Part shown: positions 7,689 to 15,368 of the stretch, in pieces
How the letters are laid out: every line of letters begins with the position of its first letter
Position numbering within the stretch: position 1 is the first letter of the stretch
Source of the DNA: Herbiconiux oxytropis
GTDB taxonomy: Bacteria; Actinomycetota; Actinomycetes; Actinomycetales; Microbacteriaceae
Reading direction: 5' to 3'
Assembly: GCF_024979315.1 (NCBI RefSeq)
Contig: NZ_JANLCK010000017.1
Span: forward strand, 1 to 56,285
Length of the DNA: 56,285 nucleotides
Program-made: the position numbers and the translations under genes
The notes under the pieces: model-generated
The model's input: only the letters and a program-made list of their open reading frames with translations
Database searches by the model: none
What the model was told of the DNA's origin: nothing

Positions 7689-7717
7689 ACATTACGACTT
7701 CTTCGAGCGCAACGCAA
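7689..7717 (-). promoter_or_regulatory. Sigma-70-type promoter of the DUF308/flavoprotein operon
   Basis: On the minus strand, TTGCGT (7717-7712) and TAATGT (7694-7689) are separated by exactly 17 bases. The predicted start falls at about 7683, at the edge of the palindrome 7658-7681. Confidence 0.6.
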
Positions 7718-7779
7718 GCGGCGCGCCCCTTTAGGCTGGTGCTGCCTTCCTACGAGGAGGGACGGCGAAAGGGGACGTC

Positions 7780-8652
7780 ATGGCGGAACGCGAGCTCTCT
7801 GTCGATCAGGGGCGCGAGCACCGATCCGCCTGGGCGCGGTTCTGGAACGCGGGCTCCTGGTGGAAGGCGCTGCTCTTCATTGCCGTCTACTGGGGCGTCT
7901 ACCAGCTCATCGGCCTCGGCGTCACCACCCTCGCCGCCGGCCTGGTCGTCCGCGACGACATCCTCTCCACGCCGCTCAGCGTGCTGTTCGGGGTGGCGGT
8001 GCCGATACTGCTCGCAGGGCTCCTCCTGCTGCTGTTCGCCCGGTCGCTCGGCTGGATCCGCCCGCTCTTCGCCCGGCAGCCGGTCGAGGGGCGGGCGTGG
8101 ATGTGGGTGGCCGTCGTGCTGGTGCTCATCCCCATCGTCGTACGACTCGTGGCCACCCAATGGTCGGCGTGGTCGGTCGCCCAGGTGCTGGCCATCCTCT
8201 TTCTCGGCCTCTGCATCGGACTCACCGAGGAACTCGCCACCCGTGGGATCATCGTCCGGATGCTCCGCAGCGGCGGCTACCACGAGCGGCTCGTCTTCGT
8301 GCTCTCGTCGCTCTACTTCGCGCTGCTGCACGCCGGCAACTTCGTGAGCGGGCAGGATGTCGCGACCGTCGCGATCACCGTCGTGTACGCCTTCGGCTTC
8401 GGCGCGATGATGTATCTCTCGCTGCGCGTCACGGGCCGCCTGATCTGGGTGATCCTGCTGCACGCCGCGACCGACCCGACGACAATCCTCGCCACCGGCG
8501 GCATCGACACCCACACGGCTGCCGGCGGCGCCTCGGGCCTGCTCAGCATCGCGGGCCTCTTCGGCATCGCCTACGTCGTGCTCGCCGTGCTGGCCGTCTT
8601 CCTCGTGAAGAACCGCTCGGACGCGGGGCGCTCGCGGGCTTCTACTGGTTGA
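7780..8652 (+). CDS. CPBP-family intramembrane metalloprotease (CAAX-like)
   Basis: A 290-residue membrane protein with about eight helices. It carries the ABI/CPBP signatures: Glu150-Glu151 and Arg155 in TEELATRG, FALLHAGN with His184, and a third motif HAATD near residue 230. These are the residues known to form the glutamyl/histidyl active site in this family of membrane-embedded endopeptidases. Substrates are unknown; in bacteria many serve bacteriocin immunity or protein processing. The ATG follows GAAAGGGG. Its last 11 bases overlap the convergent gene 8642-9049. A -10-like TAGGCT lies at 7732. Confidence 0.85.
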   Translation: MAERELSVDQGREHRSAWARFWNAGSWWKALLFIAVYWGVYQLIGLGVTTLAAGLVVRDDILSTPLSVLFGVAVPILLAGLLLLLFARSLGWIRPLFARQPVEGRAWMWVAVVLVLIPIVVRLVATQWSAWSVAQVLAILFLGLCIGLTEELATRGIIVRMLRSGGYHERLVFVLSSLYFALLHAGNFVSGQDVATVAITVVYAFGFGAMMYLSLRVTGRLIWVILLHAATDPTTILATGGIDTHTAAGGASGLLSIAGLFGIAYVVLAVLAVFLVKNRSDAGRSRASTG

Positions 8653-9049
8653 CGGCTCGGGCTATGAGGCCCCGGGCGTAATTGGCGCGGGTCTGGAGCT
8701 CGTAGAGCTGGGCCGCGGGGTTGTAGCCGGCGGGTTCGCCCGTCTGGTAGGTGAAGCTGCCGTTCGTGACGGTGATCTGCATGAAGCCGGTGACGCGAGT
8801 CTCCTTGACCAGGAGGAAGAGGAGCCCGAGGAGGAAGAAGAAGAAGCCGATGACGGCGAGCACGATGGCCCAGGTCGGTATGAAGCGCTCGGTGCGGGTC
8901 TGATCCGTGATGGAGATCTGGGTGTTCGCGAGGGGGACCGTGCCCTGCGGGGTGATGACCCACTGATCCGTGATCGAGATGTCGCCGAAGCGCACGAGAG
9001 GCTGCCCGCTCGGCGGCGGCGTGGCGGGCGTGTACGGATTGATGGTCAT
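8642..9049 (-). CDS. Uncharacterised single-pass membrane protein
   Basis: A 135-residue protein. It has a Pro-rich N-terminus, then a soluble beta-rich segment (VRFGDISITDQWVITPQGTVPL), one membrane helix (WAIVLAVIGFFFFLLGLLFLLV, about 69-90) and a C-terminal segment with more beta structure (MQITVTNGSFTYQT). The two soluble parts look like a split PH-like or DUF6232-like fold, which is a guess. It starts at ATG 9049 inside an ATGA overlap with the upstream gene, so the two are one operon. The 3' ends of this gene and the CPBP gene overlap by 11 bases. Confidence 0.75.
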   Translation of the reverse strand: MTINPYTPATPPPSGQPLVRFGDISITDQWVITPQGTVPLANTQISITDQTRTERFIPTWAIVLAVIGFFFFLLGLLFLLVKETRVTGFMQITVTNGSFTYQTGEPAGYNPAAQLYELQTRANYARGLIARAVNQ

Positions 9050-9402
9050 GTGGCTGATTCCCCCGGTCGTGGTTGACGGGTCGAGCCTAGTGGCGCGTGG
9101 TGACGAGACGACCGGAGCCAGAGCAGCAGGGCGGCCAGGGGGAGGCCGATGAGGCAGGCCCAGAACGACTCGATGCCCACCCACCACGCGATCGACGACG
9201 CGAAGAGGTTGAAGCGGGTGCCGGGGAGCACGTCCGGCTGCAGGCCCTGCGGGATGTTCCAGGCGACCTCGTGCTCGAACCCGCTCCGGGCGATGCTCTT
9301 CGCGATGCCGAGCACCCACAGGCCCACCACCGAGGGAAGGATGCCGAGCAGCCAGACGAGGGCGACCACGCCGGCCGACGTCGCGTACCTGCGGTCTCGC
9401 AT
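9046..9402 (-). CDS. Small membrane protein of unknown function
   Basis: A 118-residue protein with two strongly predicted membrane helices, residues 10-33 (VVALVWLLGILPSVVGLWVLG) and about 72-95 (IAWWVGIESFWACLIGLPLAALLLWL). Between them lies an extracellular loop of about 35 residues. The ATG at 9402 is preceded by a GAGGGGGG ribosome site. It is translationally coupled by ATGA to the next gene. No family is recognised. Confidence 0.72.
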   Translation of the reverse strand: MRDRRYATSAGVVALVWLLGILPSVVGLWVLGIAKSIARSGFEHEVAWNIPQGLQPDVLPGTRFNLFASSIAWWVGIESFWACLIGLPLAALLLWLRSSRHHAPLGSTRQPRPGESAT

Positions 9403-9492
9403 CCGCTCACCCCCCTCTCGCGACCTCGGTCGGCCCGGGCGGTCGATGCTCGTGCGCTGCCTCGAGACTAGGAGTGCTCGGTGCGCGGGTCG

Positions 9493-9510
9493 ATGGGGAG
9501 GCCTCCCCAT
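9493..9510. promoter_or_regulatory. Perfect 18-bp palindrome
   Basis: ATGGGGAGG is followed without spacer by its reverse complement. It lies upstream of the gene starting at 9402 and 28 bases downstream of the stop of the gene at 9538. It could be a regulator site for the former or a hairpin ending the latter; having no loop spacer favours a protein-binding site. Confidence 0.45.
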
Positions 9511-9537
9511 GCGGCTCGGGCGCGACAGGCCCCTCGA

Positions 9538-10077
9538 TCACCGCGACTCGGCGCAGGTGCCGGTGAAGCGGCCGGGGACCGAGCCGCTGGTCGTCCAGGT
9601 GAAGGTGGCCAGGGGGTCGGGGCCCTCCGTCACCGTCCAGGTCACGACGTCCACGGTGACCGTGGTGTCTTCGTTCGGGAGGTCGACGACGCTGTCGGAA
9701 CTCGTGTCCTCGCGTTCGACGGTGTATCCGGCGGCCCCTGCGGCCTCGGTCACCGCCTTATCCGCGGTGTCCGTCGTCGACGGCGATCCGACCTCGTCGA
9801 GCAAGGCGGCGCAGTTCTCGCGGGCCTCCGCCGACGGGGTCGGCTGCTTCGGCTGCGCCTGGCCGAGGAGGCTCGCGCTGCCGACGATCACCGCGGCACC
9901 GGCGAGGATCATCGCACCGGACCGCACCGCCCACCCGAGCCGAGACGGTTCCTGCGCATCCGGATGCCGGTAGAGGGGGCGCACCGCGACGCGCCAGATC
10001 GGCTTGAGCGCCAGCCCGCCGAGCACGAGGATCGCGCCGGCCACGATGAGGACGATCAGGAACGGGATCATCGGCAC
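9538..10077 (-). CDS. Membrane-anchored protein with extracellular domain
   Basis: A 179-residue protein with helices at about 4-24 and 53-73. The first faces a basic cytoplasmic loop (KPIWRVAVRPLYRHP) and the second is followed by a secreted domain of about 100 residues. That domain has two Cys (in ENCAAL and GTCAESR), which probably form a disulfide. It lacks a recognisable family. The ATG at 10077 is divergent from the gene starting at 10151, leaving 73 bases for both promoters. Confidence 0.75.
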   Translation of the reverse strand: MPMIPFLIVLIVAGAILVLGGLALKPIWRVAVRPLYRHPDAQEPSRLGWAVRSGAMILAGAAVIVGSASLLGQAQPKQPTPSAEARENCAALLDEVGSPSTTDTADKAVTEAAGAAGYTVEREDTSSDSVVDLPNEDTTVTVDVVTWTVTEGPDPLATFTWTTSGSVPGRFTGTCAESR

Positions 10078-10150
10078 ATGCTACCCAGGATGCCCCGAGC
10101 TCGTTCTATGCTGCGAGGGCACGGGAACGAGAACCGACGGGGGAGACATC

Positions 10151-10714
10151 GTGAACGACGTGACGCCCAGCAGCCACGATGACGCTCTGGGGGCGCGCCT
10201 CGAGCAACGGGTGGCGAACCTCGAGAAGATCGCCGTGAGCCTGCCGGTGGTCGCGGCGGAAGCGCTGCTGATGCTGTCGCTGTTCCTGCCCTTCGTCACC
10301 GTGACCTCGTACTCGCGCGACGACGAGGTCGTGAACCTGTGGCAGCTCGGTCTGGCCTTCTTCGGAGTGCTCCCCGCATCCTCCGCGGGGCTCAGCAGCG
10401 GAGACGTCGACGCGGTCGGAGTGCTCTTCGGAGTCGCCTTCCTCGGGCTCCTCGTGGTTCTGCTGTGCTCCATCGCGGGGCTCGTCGTCGTGGCCCGAGG
10501 CCACGTCTCCGCCCGGGCTGCCCGCGTGCTCACCGCGATCGGTGTCCTGCTCGTGGTCGGCGCGGCCGGCGCGTGGCTCGTCATCGGCCTCGGGTCCACC
10601 TCCGAGTCGCCGTGGCTGCCCGAGGCGGGATCCCTCACGGTGGTGGCCGGCGCCGTCCTCGCCGCGCTCGTGACCTTCCTGCCGGCCTTCCGGGGGATCT
10701 GGCTCCGGCACTGA
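10151..10714 (+). CDS. Four-helix membrane protein of unknown function
   Basis: A 187-residue protein starting at GTG 10151, with GGGGGAG nine bases upstream. It has a short acidic N-terminus and then about four membrane helices: VAAEALLMLSLFLPFVTV, VGVLFGVAFLGLLVVLLCSIAGLVVVA, VLTAIGVLLVVGAAGAWLVIGL and LTVVAGAVLAALVTFLPAF. The layout resembles small uncharacterised actinobacterial membrane proteins. A TATGCT -10-like box is at 10107. It is monocistronic and convergent with the lipoprotein gene that follows. Confidence 0.75.
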   Translation: MNDVTPSSHDDALGARLEQRVANLEKIAVSLPVVAAEALLMLSLFLPFVTVTSYSRDDEVVNLWQLGLAFFGVLPASSAGLSSGDVDAVGVLFGVAFLGLLVVLLCSIAGLVVVARGHVSARAARVLTAIGVLLVVGAAGAWLVIGLGSTSESPWLPEAGSLTVVAGAVLAALVTFLPAFRGIWLRH

Positions 10715-10735
10715 CCTCCGGGAGATCCGACCTCT

Positions 10736-10750
10736 GGAGGTCCGACCTCC
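10736..10750. terminator. Short hairpin between convergent genes
   Basis: GGAGGT and ACCTCC flank a three-base loop, giving a 6-bp GC stem. The motif TCCGACCTC occurs twice (from 10726 and 10741), with an inverted copy near 10784. This is likely bidirectional termination between the genes ending at 10714 and 10793. Confidence 0.4.
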
Positions 10751-10792
10751 GCCGACGTGGCCGAACGATCAGCGGATGCGAGGTCGGCGAAC

Positions 10793-11296
10793 TCACCGCA
10801 GCACGCCGCAGGGCGTGGTCACCCGGATCATGACCGTGCCCTCCGCGCCGGAGGGGTAGGTCAGCAGGTACGATCCCGCCTCGTCTTCGATCAGGGTGTG
10901 CGGACCGACGACCGGCCAGATCGTGCCGTCCGTGTATTCGACGTCCTGGGCGGCCGTGCCGGTGGAGGTCACCGCGTCACCGTACTCATCCTGCAACCGC
11001 GAGATGGCGCCGGCGATGTCGTCGCTGGTGAGGTAGCCGGCCCACAGCCACCGACCGATGTCGGCGTCCTCCCCCGCGCAGTCGTACACGTTCGCGTTGT
11101 CGCCGGTGACGAGCGAGGCTCCCGGGAACTCCCCCACGATCGTCTCCACGGCAGCCTCTGAGGCGTCCAGCACCTCGTTGAGCGATTGAGTGAACTTCGG
11201 TGGTTCGGGCTCGACGTAGGCCGTCGGCGAGCATCCGGCAAGAAGCGCGAGGGCGGCGGTTGCGACGAGGAGCGGGGCGAGTCGACGGGTTCTCAT
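10793..11296 (-). CDS. Lipoprotein of unknown function
   Basis: A 167-residue protein with a basic N-terminus (MRTRRLA), a hydrophobic stretch and lipobox LAGC with Cys22, so it is membrane-anchored and extracellular. The mature part has Cys residues in VYDCAGED and TTPCGVLR. A similar size and layout to other 'hypothetical lipoproteins' is all that can be said. The ATG at 11296 is used because it begins the signal peptide; longer frames add unstructured basic sequence. Confidence 0.78.
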   Translation of the reverse strand: MRTRRLAPLLVATAALALLAGCSPTAYVEPEPPKFTQSLNEVLDASEAAVETIVGEFPGASLVTGDNANVYDCAGEDADIGRWLWAGYLTSDDIAGAISRLQDEYGDAVTSTGTAAQDVEYTDGTIWPVVGPHTLIEDEAGSYLLTYPSGAEGTVMIRVTTPCGVLR

Positions 11297-11417
11297 ACGG
11301 ACATTCTCCCGTCTGCAGATCAGTAGCCGATGCCGGGAGCAGGCAGTTGCCCTTCGGCTGAGCTCAGCGGCGGATGGTGTGCGACGAGGCTCACCACGAC
11401 GCCCACTGAGCGTCAGG

Positions 11418-11594
11418 TCAGGCGGGTTTGGGGGGCTGCGAGGAGTCCGGCTCCGTGCCGAAGCGGCGGATGTAGACGTCGCGCAGCTCTTGGAGCTGAG
11501 CTCGTTCTCGATCACTGATCGGTTCGGCCTGGCCTGCGGCGATGCGGCGTTGCAGGCTGCTCACCTTGCTCCACCCTTCGCTGACTTCACCCAT
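11418..11594 (-). CDS. Small hydrophilic protein, 58 residues
   Basis: A 58-residue protein with helices (EGWSKVSSLQRRIAAGQAEPISDRERAQLQELRDVYIRRFG) and a Pro-rich end. It starts at ATG 11594, preceded by GGAGGAGG eight bases upstream; an earlier ATG at 11615 lies in front of that site. It overlaps the end of the upstream gene by 34 bases, so the two are an operon. Its function is unknown. Confidence 0.68.
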   Translation of the reverse strand: MGEVSEGWSKVSSLQRRIAAGQAEPISDRERAQLQELRDVYIRRFGTEPDSSQPPKPA

Positions 11595-12064
11595 GGCACA
11601 TACCTCCTCCACCATCCATTGTCCCTGGGCCCGGCGACGGCGTCCAGACCGGCACTGCTCTGCAGGTTCTCGATGGTGCGGAAGATCATCCTGAACTCCA
11701 TGCGAGTCGCTTCTTCAGACAGGGCGACAAGGGCATCGTTGGCGACCTCCCGCCCGGTGCGACTGTCAGAACCCGCCTGACCGAGTGCCCATTCCGCCCG
11801 CTTCCACCACTGTTCACGAGCCGCGTTCTCGCGCGTGATGCGAGTCGAACGGAACGCAGGGAAGAAGGCGATGGTTGCGGCCACCACCGCGAACACCCCG
11901 GCGAGCGGAGGGCCAACCAGCATCTCCCGCCACAACACGTCGTCGATGACGAACGGGGGAAGGAGGCTGCGCACGCCGAAGCCCAGGGAGATGCTCAGGA
12001 CGCTGATCGCTGTGTACCGCCACCCTGGCCTCGACCGCGCCCCGAGCTTCGTCGAACCAGTCAT
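11561..12064 (-). CDS. Small membrane protein of unknown function
   Basis: A 167-residue protein with two predicted helices (about 17-37, YTAISVLSISLGFGVRSLL; about 50-71, MLVGPPLAGVFAVVAATIAFF). A long soluble helical C-terminal domain follows (EQWWKRAEWALGQA...VANDALVALSEEATRMEFRMIFRTIENLQ), probably cytoplasmic. It overlaps the next small gene by 34 bases. No family is recognised. The codon pattern is a little less GC-biased than in the neighbours. Confidence 0.7.
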   Translation of the reverse strand: MTGSTKLGARSRPGWRYTAISVLSISLGFGVRSLLPPFVIDDVLWREMLVGPPLAGVFAVVAATIAFFPAFRSTRITRENAAREQWWKRAEWALGQAGSDSRTGREVANDALVALSEEATRMEFRMIFRTIENLQSSAGLDAVAGPRDNGWWRRYVPWVKSAKGGAR

Positions 12065-12167
12065 CCCGGCACCCTAGGGTGCAGCGGTCATCATGGTGGC
12101 CCTGCATCTCGAGGTTGTGGAGAACGCATGAACTCCACCGGTGGGGGCAGCTGAGACGGTCCAGCGT

Positions 12168-12196
12168 CCGCGGCCCTGCGTGGAGCAGGGCCGCGG
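12168..12196 (-). terminator. Strong hairpin after the alcohol dehydrogenase gene
   Basis: A perfect 12-bp stem, CCGCGGCCCTGC (12168-12179) with GCAGGGCCGCGG (12185-12196), closes a five-base loop. It begins 5 bases after the adh stop on the minus strand. There is no T tract, as is usual in GC-rich actinobacteria. Confidence 0.75.
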
Positions 12197-12201
12197 CGTC
12201 G

Positions 12202-13284
12202 TCAGAAGCTCGTGATCACCACGCGGTTGATCTTCGGGTCGTGGAGAGACGCGTAGCCCTCCTGGACCTCGTCGATCGAGATCTCCTTGGAGACCAGCTC
12301 GTCGAGCTTGTAGCGGCCCTGCAGGTAGAGTTCCGCGATCATCGGGATGTCGCGCTTCGGGTTGGTCGAGCCCATGTAGACCCCCTCGATGCGCTTGCGA
12401 CCGCCGAGGAGCTCGAACGAGGAGACCTCGATGCTGTTGGCGGGATCGAGCACTCCGATCAGGTAGAGGCCGCCGCCCTGGGCGAGCATGTCGAATCCGG
12501 AGCGCGTGACGCCCGGCGCTCCCACGAAATCGAAGACGAAGTCGGCGCCGAGACCGCCGGTGAGTTCTTTGACGGCTTGGACGGCGTCGACCTCGCGCGA
12601 ATTGACCGTGTCGGTCGCTCCGAAGTGGCGCGCGTTCGTGAGCTTGTCGTCGGCGACGTCGATCGCGATGATCCTGCTCGCCCCGGCGATGACGGCGCCG
12701 CTGATGGCGTTCGTTCCCACGCCGCCGGTGCCGATGATGGCCACGGTCTGGCCGGGCTGCACCTTGGCGGTGTTCATGACGGCGCCGGCGCCGGTGACGA
12801 CACCGCAACCGAGCAGGGCGGCCTGCGGGAACGGCATGGCATCCGGGACCTTGGCGAGCTGGTTCTCGTGGATCAGCGCGTACTCCGCGAAACCGCCGAG
12901 GCCCATGCCCTGGCTGAGCTCACGGCCTTCGGCGTCGGTGATCCGGTTGTCGCGGACCGTGGCCTCGGGGTGGAGGCAGAGATTGACGTTCCCGGTGAGG
13001 CACTGGATGCAGGCGCCGCAGTACTGGACGAGACAACCGACGACATGGTCACCGACAGCGACGTCGCGCACCTGATCGCCGATGGCCGTCACGATGCCGG
13101 CGACCTCGTGACCGAACACCACCGGCACGTCGAAGCCGAGATTGGTCGACTGGGCGAGCTCGTCGCTGTGGCAGAGCCCCGAAGCCTTCACCTCGACGAG
13201 GACCTCCCGACCGATCGGATCGGACAGGGTGACGTCTTCGGTGTGGAACCCTCCGCCGAATTCGCGGACGACTGATGCTTTCAT
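12202..13284 (-). CDS. Zinc-dependent alcohol dehydrogenase (MDR superfamily, class III-like)
   Basis: A 360-residue enzyme. The catalytic zinc ligand Cys38 is in GLCHSD and the GHE motif is at 58-60. The structural zinc site has all four cysteines (Cys89, Cys92, Cys95, Cys103). A Rossmann GTGGVG stretch is near residue 179, followed by an NAD-type acidic residue (IAIDVAD). The family oxidises alcohols or thiol adducts of aldehydes with NAD; the class III relatives in actinobacteria include mycothiol-dependent formaldehyde dehydrogenase, but that specific role is not shown. The ATG at 13284 has a GAAAGG ribosome site. It is divergent from a TetR gene, with a palindrome between them. Confidence 0.9.
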   Translation of the reverse strand: MKASVVREFGGGFHTEDVTLSDPIGREVLVEVKASGLCHSDELAQSTNLGFDVPVVFGHEVAGIVTAIGDQVRDVAVGDHVVGCLVQYCGACIQCLTGNVNLCLHPEATVRDNRITDAEGRELSQGMGLGGFAEYALIHENQLAKVPDAMPFPQAALLGCGVVTGAGAVMNTAKVQPGQTVAIIGTGGVGTNAISGAVIAGASRIIAIDVADDKLTNARHFGATDTVNSREVDAVQAVKELTGGLGADFVFDFVGAPGVTRSGFDMLAQGGGLYLIGVLDPANSIEVSSFELLGGRKRIEGVYMGSTNPKRDIPMIAELYLQGRYKLDELVSKEISIDEVQEGYASLHDPKINRVVITSF

Positions 13285-13365
13285 GGCTGACCGGCCTTTC
13301 TGTGAACGAGACACGGCGGACATCGGTGTCGGGCCGCGGGACTCCCTCACGTTACTCCCATTTGC

Positions 13366-13379
13366 TAGACACTCGTCTA
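13366..13379. promoter_or_regulatory. Palindromic site in the adh-tetR divergon
   Basis: TAGAC and GTCTA flank a four-base centre. The right arm runs into a TATAAA (13378-13383) that could be the -10 box of the tetR gene. It is likely the autoregulatory operator of the TetR protein at 13409. Confidence 0.5.
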
Positions 13380-13408
13380 TAAAGTGGCGCATACGCGAAG
13401 ATGGACGG

Positions 13409-14047
13409 ATGACGACTTCGGGGCAGGAGGGGCGCCGGCGACAGCTCGCCATGGCCTCCGACCCGCGGGTGGCGCGCACCCGCCGGGACATCGTGGCCGC
13501 CTGTCGCGATCTGCTCCGATCGGATCGACCGGTCTCGGTCGCCGCGATCTGCACCCGCGCCAACGTGGGGAGGAGCACGTTCTACACGCACTTCGCCACC
13601 GTGGGTGATGTCGCCGTGGCCGCTGTGGATCAGCTCTTCGATTCGCTGACGGCGAAGGACATCGAGAGGCGGGAGGAATCCTCGCTCAGCCGCTCCGAGA
13701 TCGTGCGGATCGGCCTCGCCGACCTGCTCCGGGGCGCCGTCGAAGAGCGGCCGTTCTTCCTCTACGCTCTCGCTGCTCCGGCGGCGGAGCGCGTGCGCGA
13801 GCGCTTCGCGAGCGATCTCGCCTCGAGCCTGCAGCACACGATCCGCGCGGAACGCCCGAGCGCCTCCGAAGCCTTCTACCGCACGGCAGCCGACTTCACC
13901 GCCCATGGCGCGGTCGGAGCGCTCCTGGACTGGGTCGCCGACCCCGCGGGCCGGACCGAGGCGCAGATGATCGACTTCCTCTCGGAGCTGCTTCCCCGGT
14001 GGCTGACCGACGAAACAGTGGTGGCGGTGGAGACCGACCACAGCTGA
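13409..14047 (+). CDS. TetR-family transcriptional regulator
   Basis: A 212-residue regulator. Residues 22-68 form the DNA-binding domain (RRDIVAACRDLLRSD...VSVAAICTRANVGRSTFYTHFATVGDVAVAAV). The C-terminal ligand domain is of the type seen in TetR_C_33-like members. It is divergent from the zinc alcohol dehydrogenase and probably controls it. I chose the ATG at 13409; an ATG at 13454 would also leave the HTH intact, and ribosome-site evidence is weak for both. Confidence 0.85.
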   Translation: MTTSGQEGRRRQLAMASDPRVARTRRDIVAACRDLLRSDRPVSVAAICTRANVGRSTFYTHFATVGDVAVAAVDQLFDSLTAKDIERREESSLSRSEIVRIGLADLLRGAVEERPFFLYALAAPAAERVRERFASDLASSLQHTIRAERPSASEAFYRTAADFTAHGAVGALLDWVADPAGRTEAQMIDFLSELLPRWLTDETVVAVETDHS

Positions 14048-14064
14048 CCTCATGCGTGACGGGG

Positions 14065-14679
14065 TCACTCGATGGCGTCAGTGGCGGTGACCTCCGGGTT
14101 CTCGACAGTGCCACTGATTGAACAGACCTTGAGTCCGTCCTGGGGGCCGTCGGCGTAGTCGCGGACGACGGGGATGAGGACCGTCCAGACCCCCTCGATG
14201 TACTCCTCGACGTCGCTCTCGTGGAACGCGGCCATGCTGAGCGTGGGTGCGGGAGGAAGTCGATCACCCTGGGTCGTGATGACCTCGGAGTCCCAGACAT
14301 CCGGCGCGGCGACACAGATGTCGTAGGCGGCCTGAGCGGTCAGCGCCGTGCCGCCCATCGGACCGACCGGGATGCTCGGACTCGGACTCGCGGTCGGCGG
14401 CGCGGTCGGTGTCGGGGCAGGGCTCGGCACGGGCGAAGCGGTCGAGGTCACGGGCACCGGTAGGGCCGGCGAAGGATCTGGGGCGACGCTCGCGAAGGCG
14501 ATGGTGAGGGCGCCGACTGAGACGGCAGTGAGGGCGCCGATCCCCGCAGCGACGCCGATCACCCGGTTCCGCGTAGCGCGGGCCGGAGCTCGTTGCGCGT
14601 CGAGACGCGCGTGGTCGACGAGGAGCGAGCGCATCGCGACCCTCCGTGCGGGTTCCAGTTCGTCGGGCTGAGGGTTCAT
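14065..14679 (-). CDS. Membrane protein, probable anti-sigma partner of the upstream ECF sigma factor
   Basis: A 204-residue protein. It has a cytoplasmic N-terminus of about 40 residues (PARRVAMRSLLVDHARLDAQRAP), one membrane helix (IGVAAGIGALTAVSVGALTIAF), a Pro/Ser/Thr-rich linker and an extracellular domain with two Cys. Its start overlaps the sigma gene stop by four bases (ATGA), which is how sigma/anti-sigma pairs are usually arranged. There is no zinc-binding HxxxCxxC motif, so it is not a canonical ZAS anti-sigma. The assignment rests on position and topology only. Confidence 0.6.
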   Translation of the reverse strand: MNPQPDELEPARRVAMRSLLVDHARLDAQRAPARATRNRVIGVAAGIGALTAVSVGALTIAFASVAPDPSPALPVPVTSTASPVPSPAPTPTAPPTASPSPSIPVGPMGGTALTAQAAYDICVAAPDVWDSEVITTQGDRLPPAPTLSMAAFHESDVEEYIEGVWTVLIPVVRDYADGPQDGLKVCSISGTVENPEVTATDAIE

Positions 14680-15284
14680 CGTGCAGTTCCCTTCGTGGTC
14701 GTGGGGGAGGTCTCGAGTGCGGCCACGACCTCGGCCGACAAGCGGTGGCGGGCTCGCGAGAGCCGTGACTTGACCGTGCCCGGTGCAACGCCGAGCGCGG
14801 CCGCCGCCTCGGCGGTGCTGAGCCCCTGGATGAGGCAGAGGGCGATGACGTCGCGGTCGCGGCTGGGCATCCGGGCCAGAGCGCGATGGGTGGTGCCGAG
14901 TGCGGCTTCGCGGTCGAGCCGCGCTCCGATCCGGTCCGAATGGTCCGGTGAGTGCAAACCCTCTCCCCGCGTCCCGTTGAGCTTGGCGAGGAGCGCGCGA
15001 CTCCGGTTTCGCGACCGCCGTGCATTGCGGGCGAGGTTGTTGGCGGTGACCGACAGCCACGCGATGACCGAGCCGTCCACCACCCTCACCGCATCCCGCC
15101 GTCGCCAGGCTTCGAGGAAGACCAGCGCCGTGACGTCCTCCGCATCCTCGGTCGTCTCCGTCAGGCGGCGGGCCTGGCGGAAGACGCGGGCGTGGTGGAG
15201 GTCGAAGATGGCTCCGAAGGCGTCGGCGTCGCCCCTTCTCACCCGCTCCCAGATGGAGTGCTCGTCTGATGTCTCGTTGGTCAC
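14676..15284 (-). CDS. RNA polymerase sigma factor, ECF subfamily
   Basis: A 202-residue sigma factor. Sigma-70 region 2 (VRRGDADAFGAIFDLHHARVFRQARRLTETTEDAEDVTALVFLEAWRR) and region 4 (ALARMPSRDRDVIALCLIQGLSTAEAAAALGVAPGTVKSRLSRARHRL) are both complete. The start is set at GTG 15284. A TTG twelve codons upstream keeps the frame open but adds sequence not typical of region 2. Neither candidate has a clear ribosome site, so a leaderless mRNA is possible. It is paired with the membrane protein at 14065 and divergent from a second ECF sigma factor. Confidence 0.88.
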   Translation of the reverse strand: MTNETSDEHSIWERVRRGDADAFGAIFDLHHARVFRQARRLTETTEDAEDVTALVFLEAWRRRDAVRVVDGSVIAWLSVTANNLARNARRSRNRSRALLAKLNGTRGEGLHSPDHSDRIGARLDREAALGTTHRALARMPSRDRDVIALCLIQGLSTAEAAAALGVAPGTVKSRLSRARHRLSAEVVAALETSPTTTKGTAR

Positions 15285-15356
15285 ACTGAATGATGTCCGG
15301 CATGGGGCGACGGGTTCCAAGAATGTTCGTGATCATTCGCCCAGGAGCGACATTCC

Positions 15357-15362
15357 TATAGT
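15357..15362 (+). promoter_or_regulatory. TATAGT -10 box, leaderless start of the second sigma gene
   Basis: TATAGT is followed after six bases by the GTG start codon at 15369, leaving no room for a ribosome site on the mRNA. No good -35 box is visible. Confidence 0.5.
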
Positions 15363-15368
15363 GAGGGG

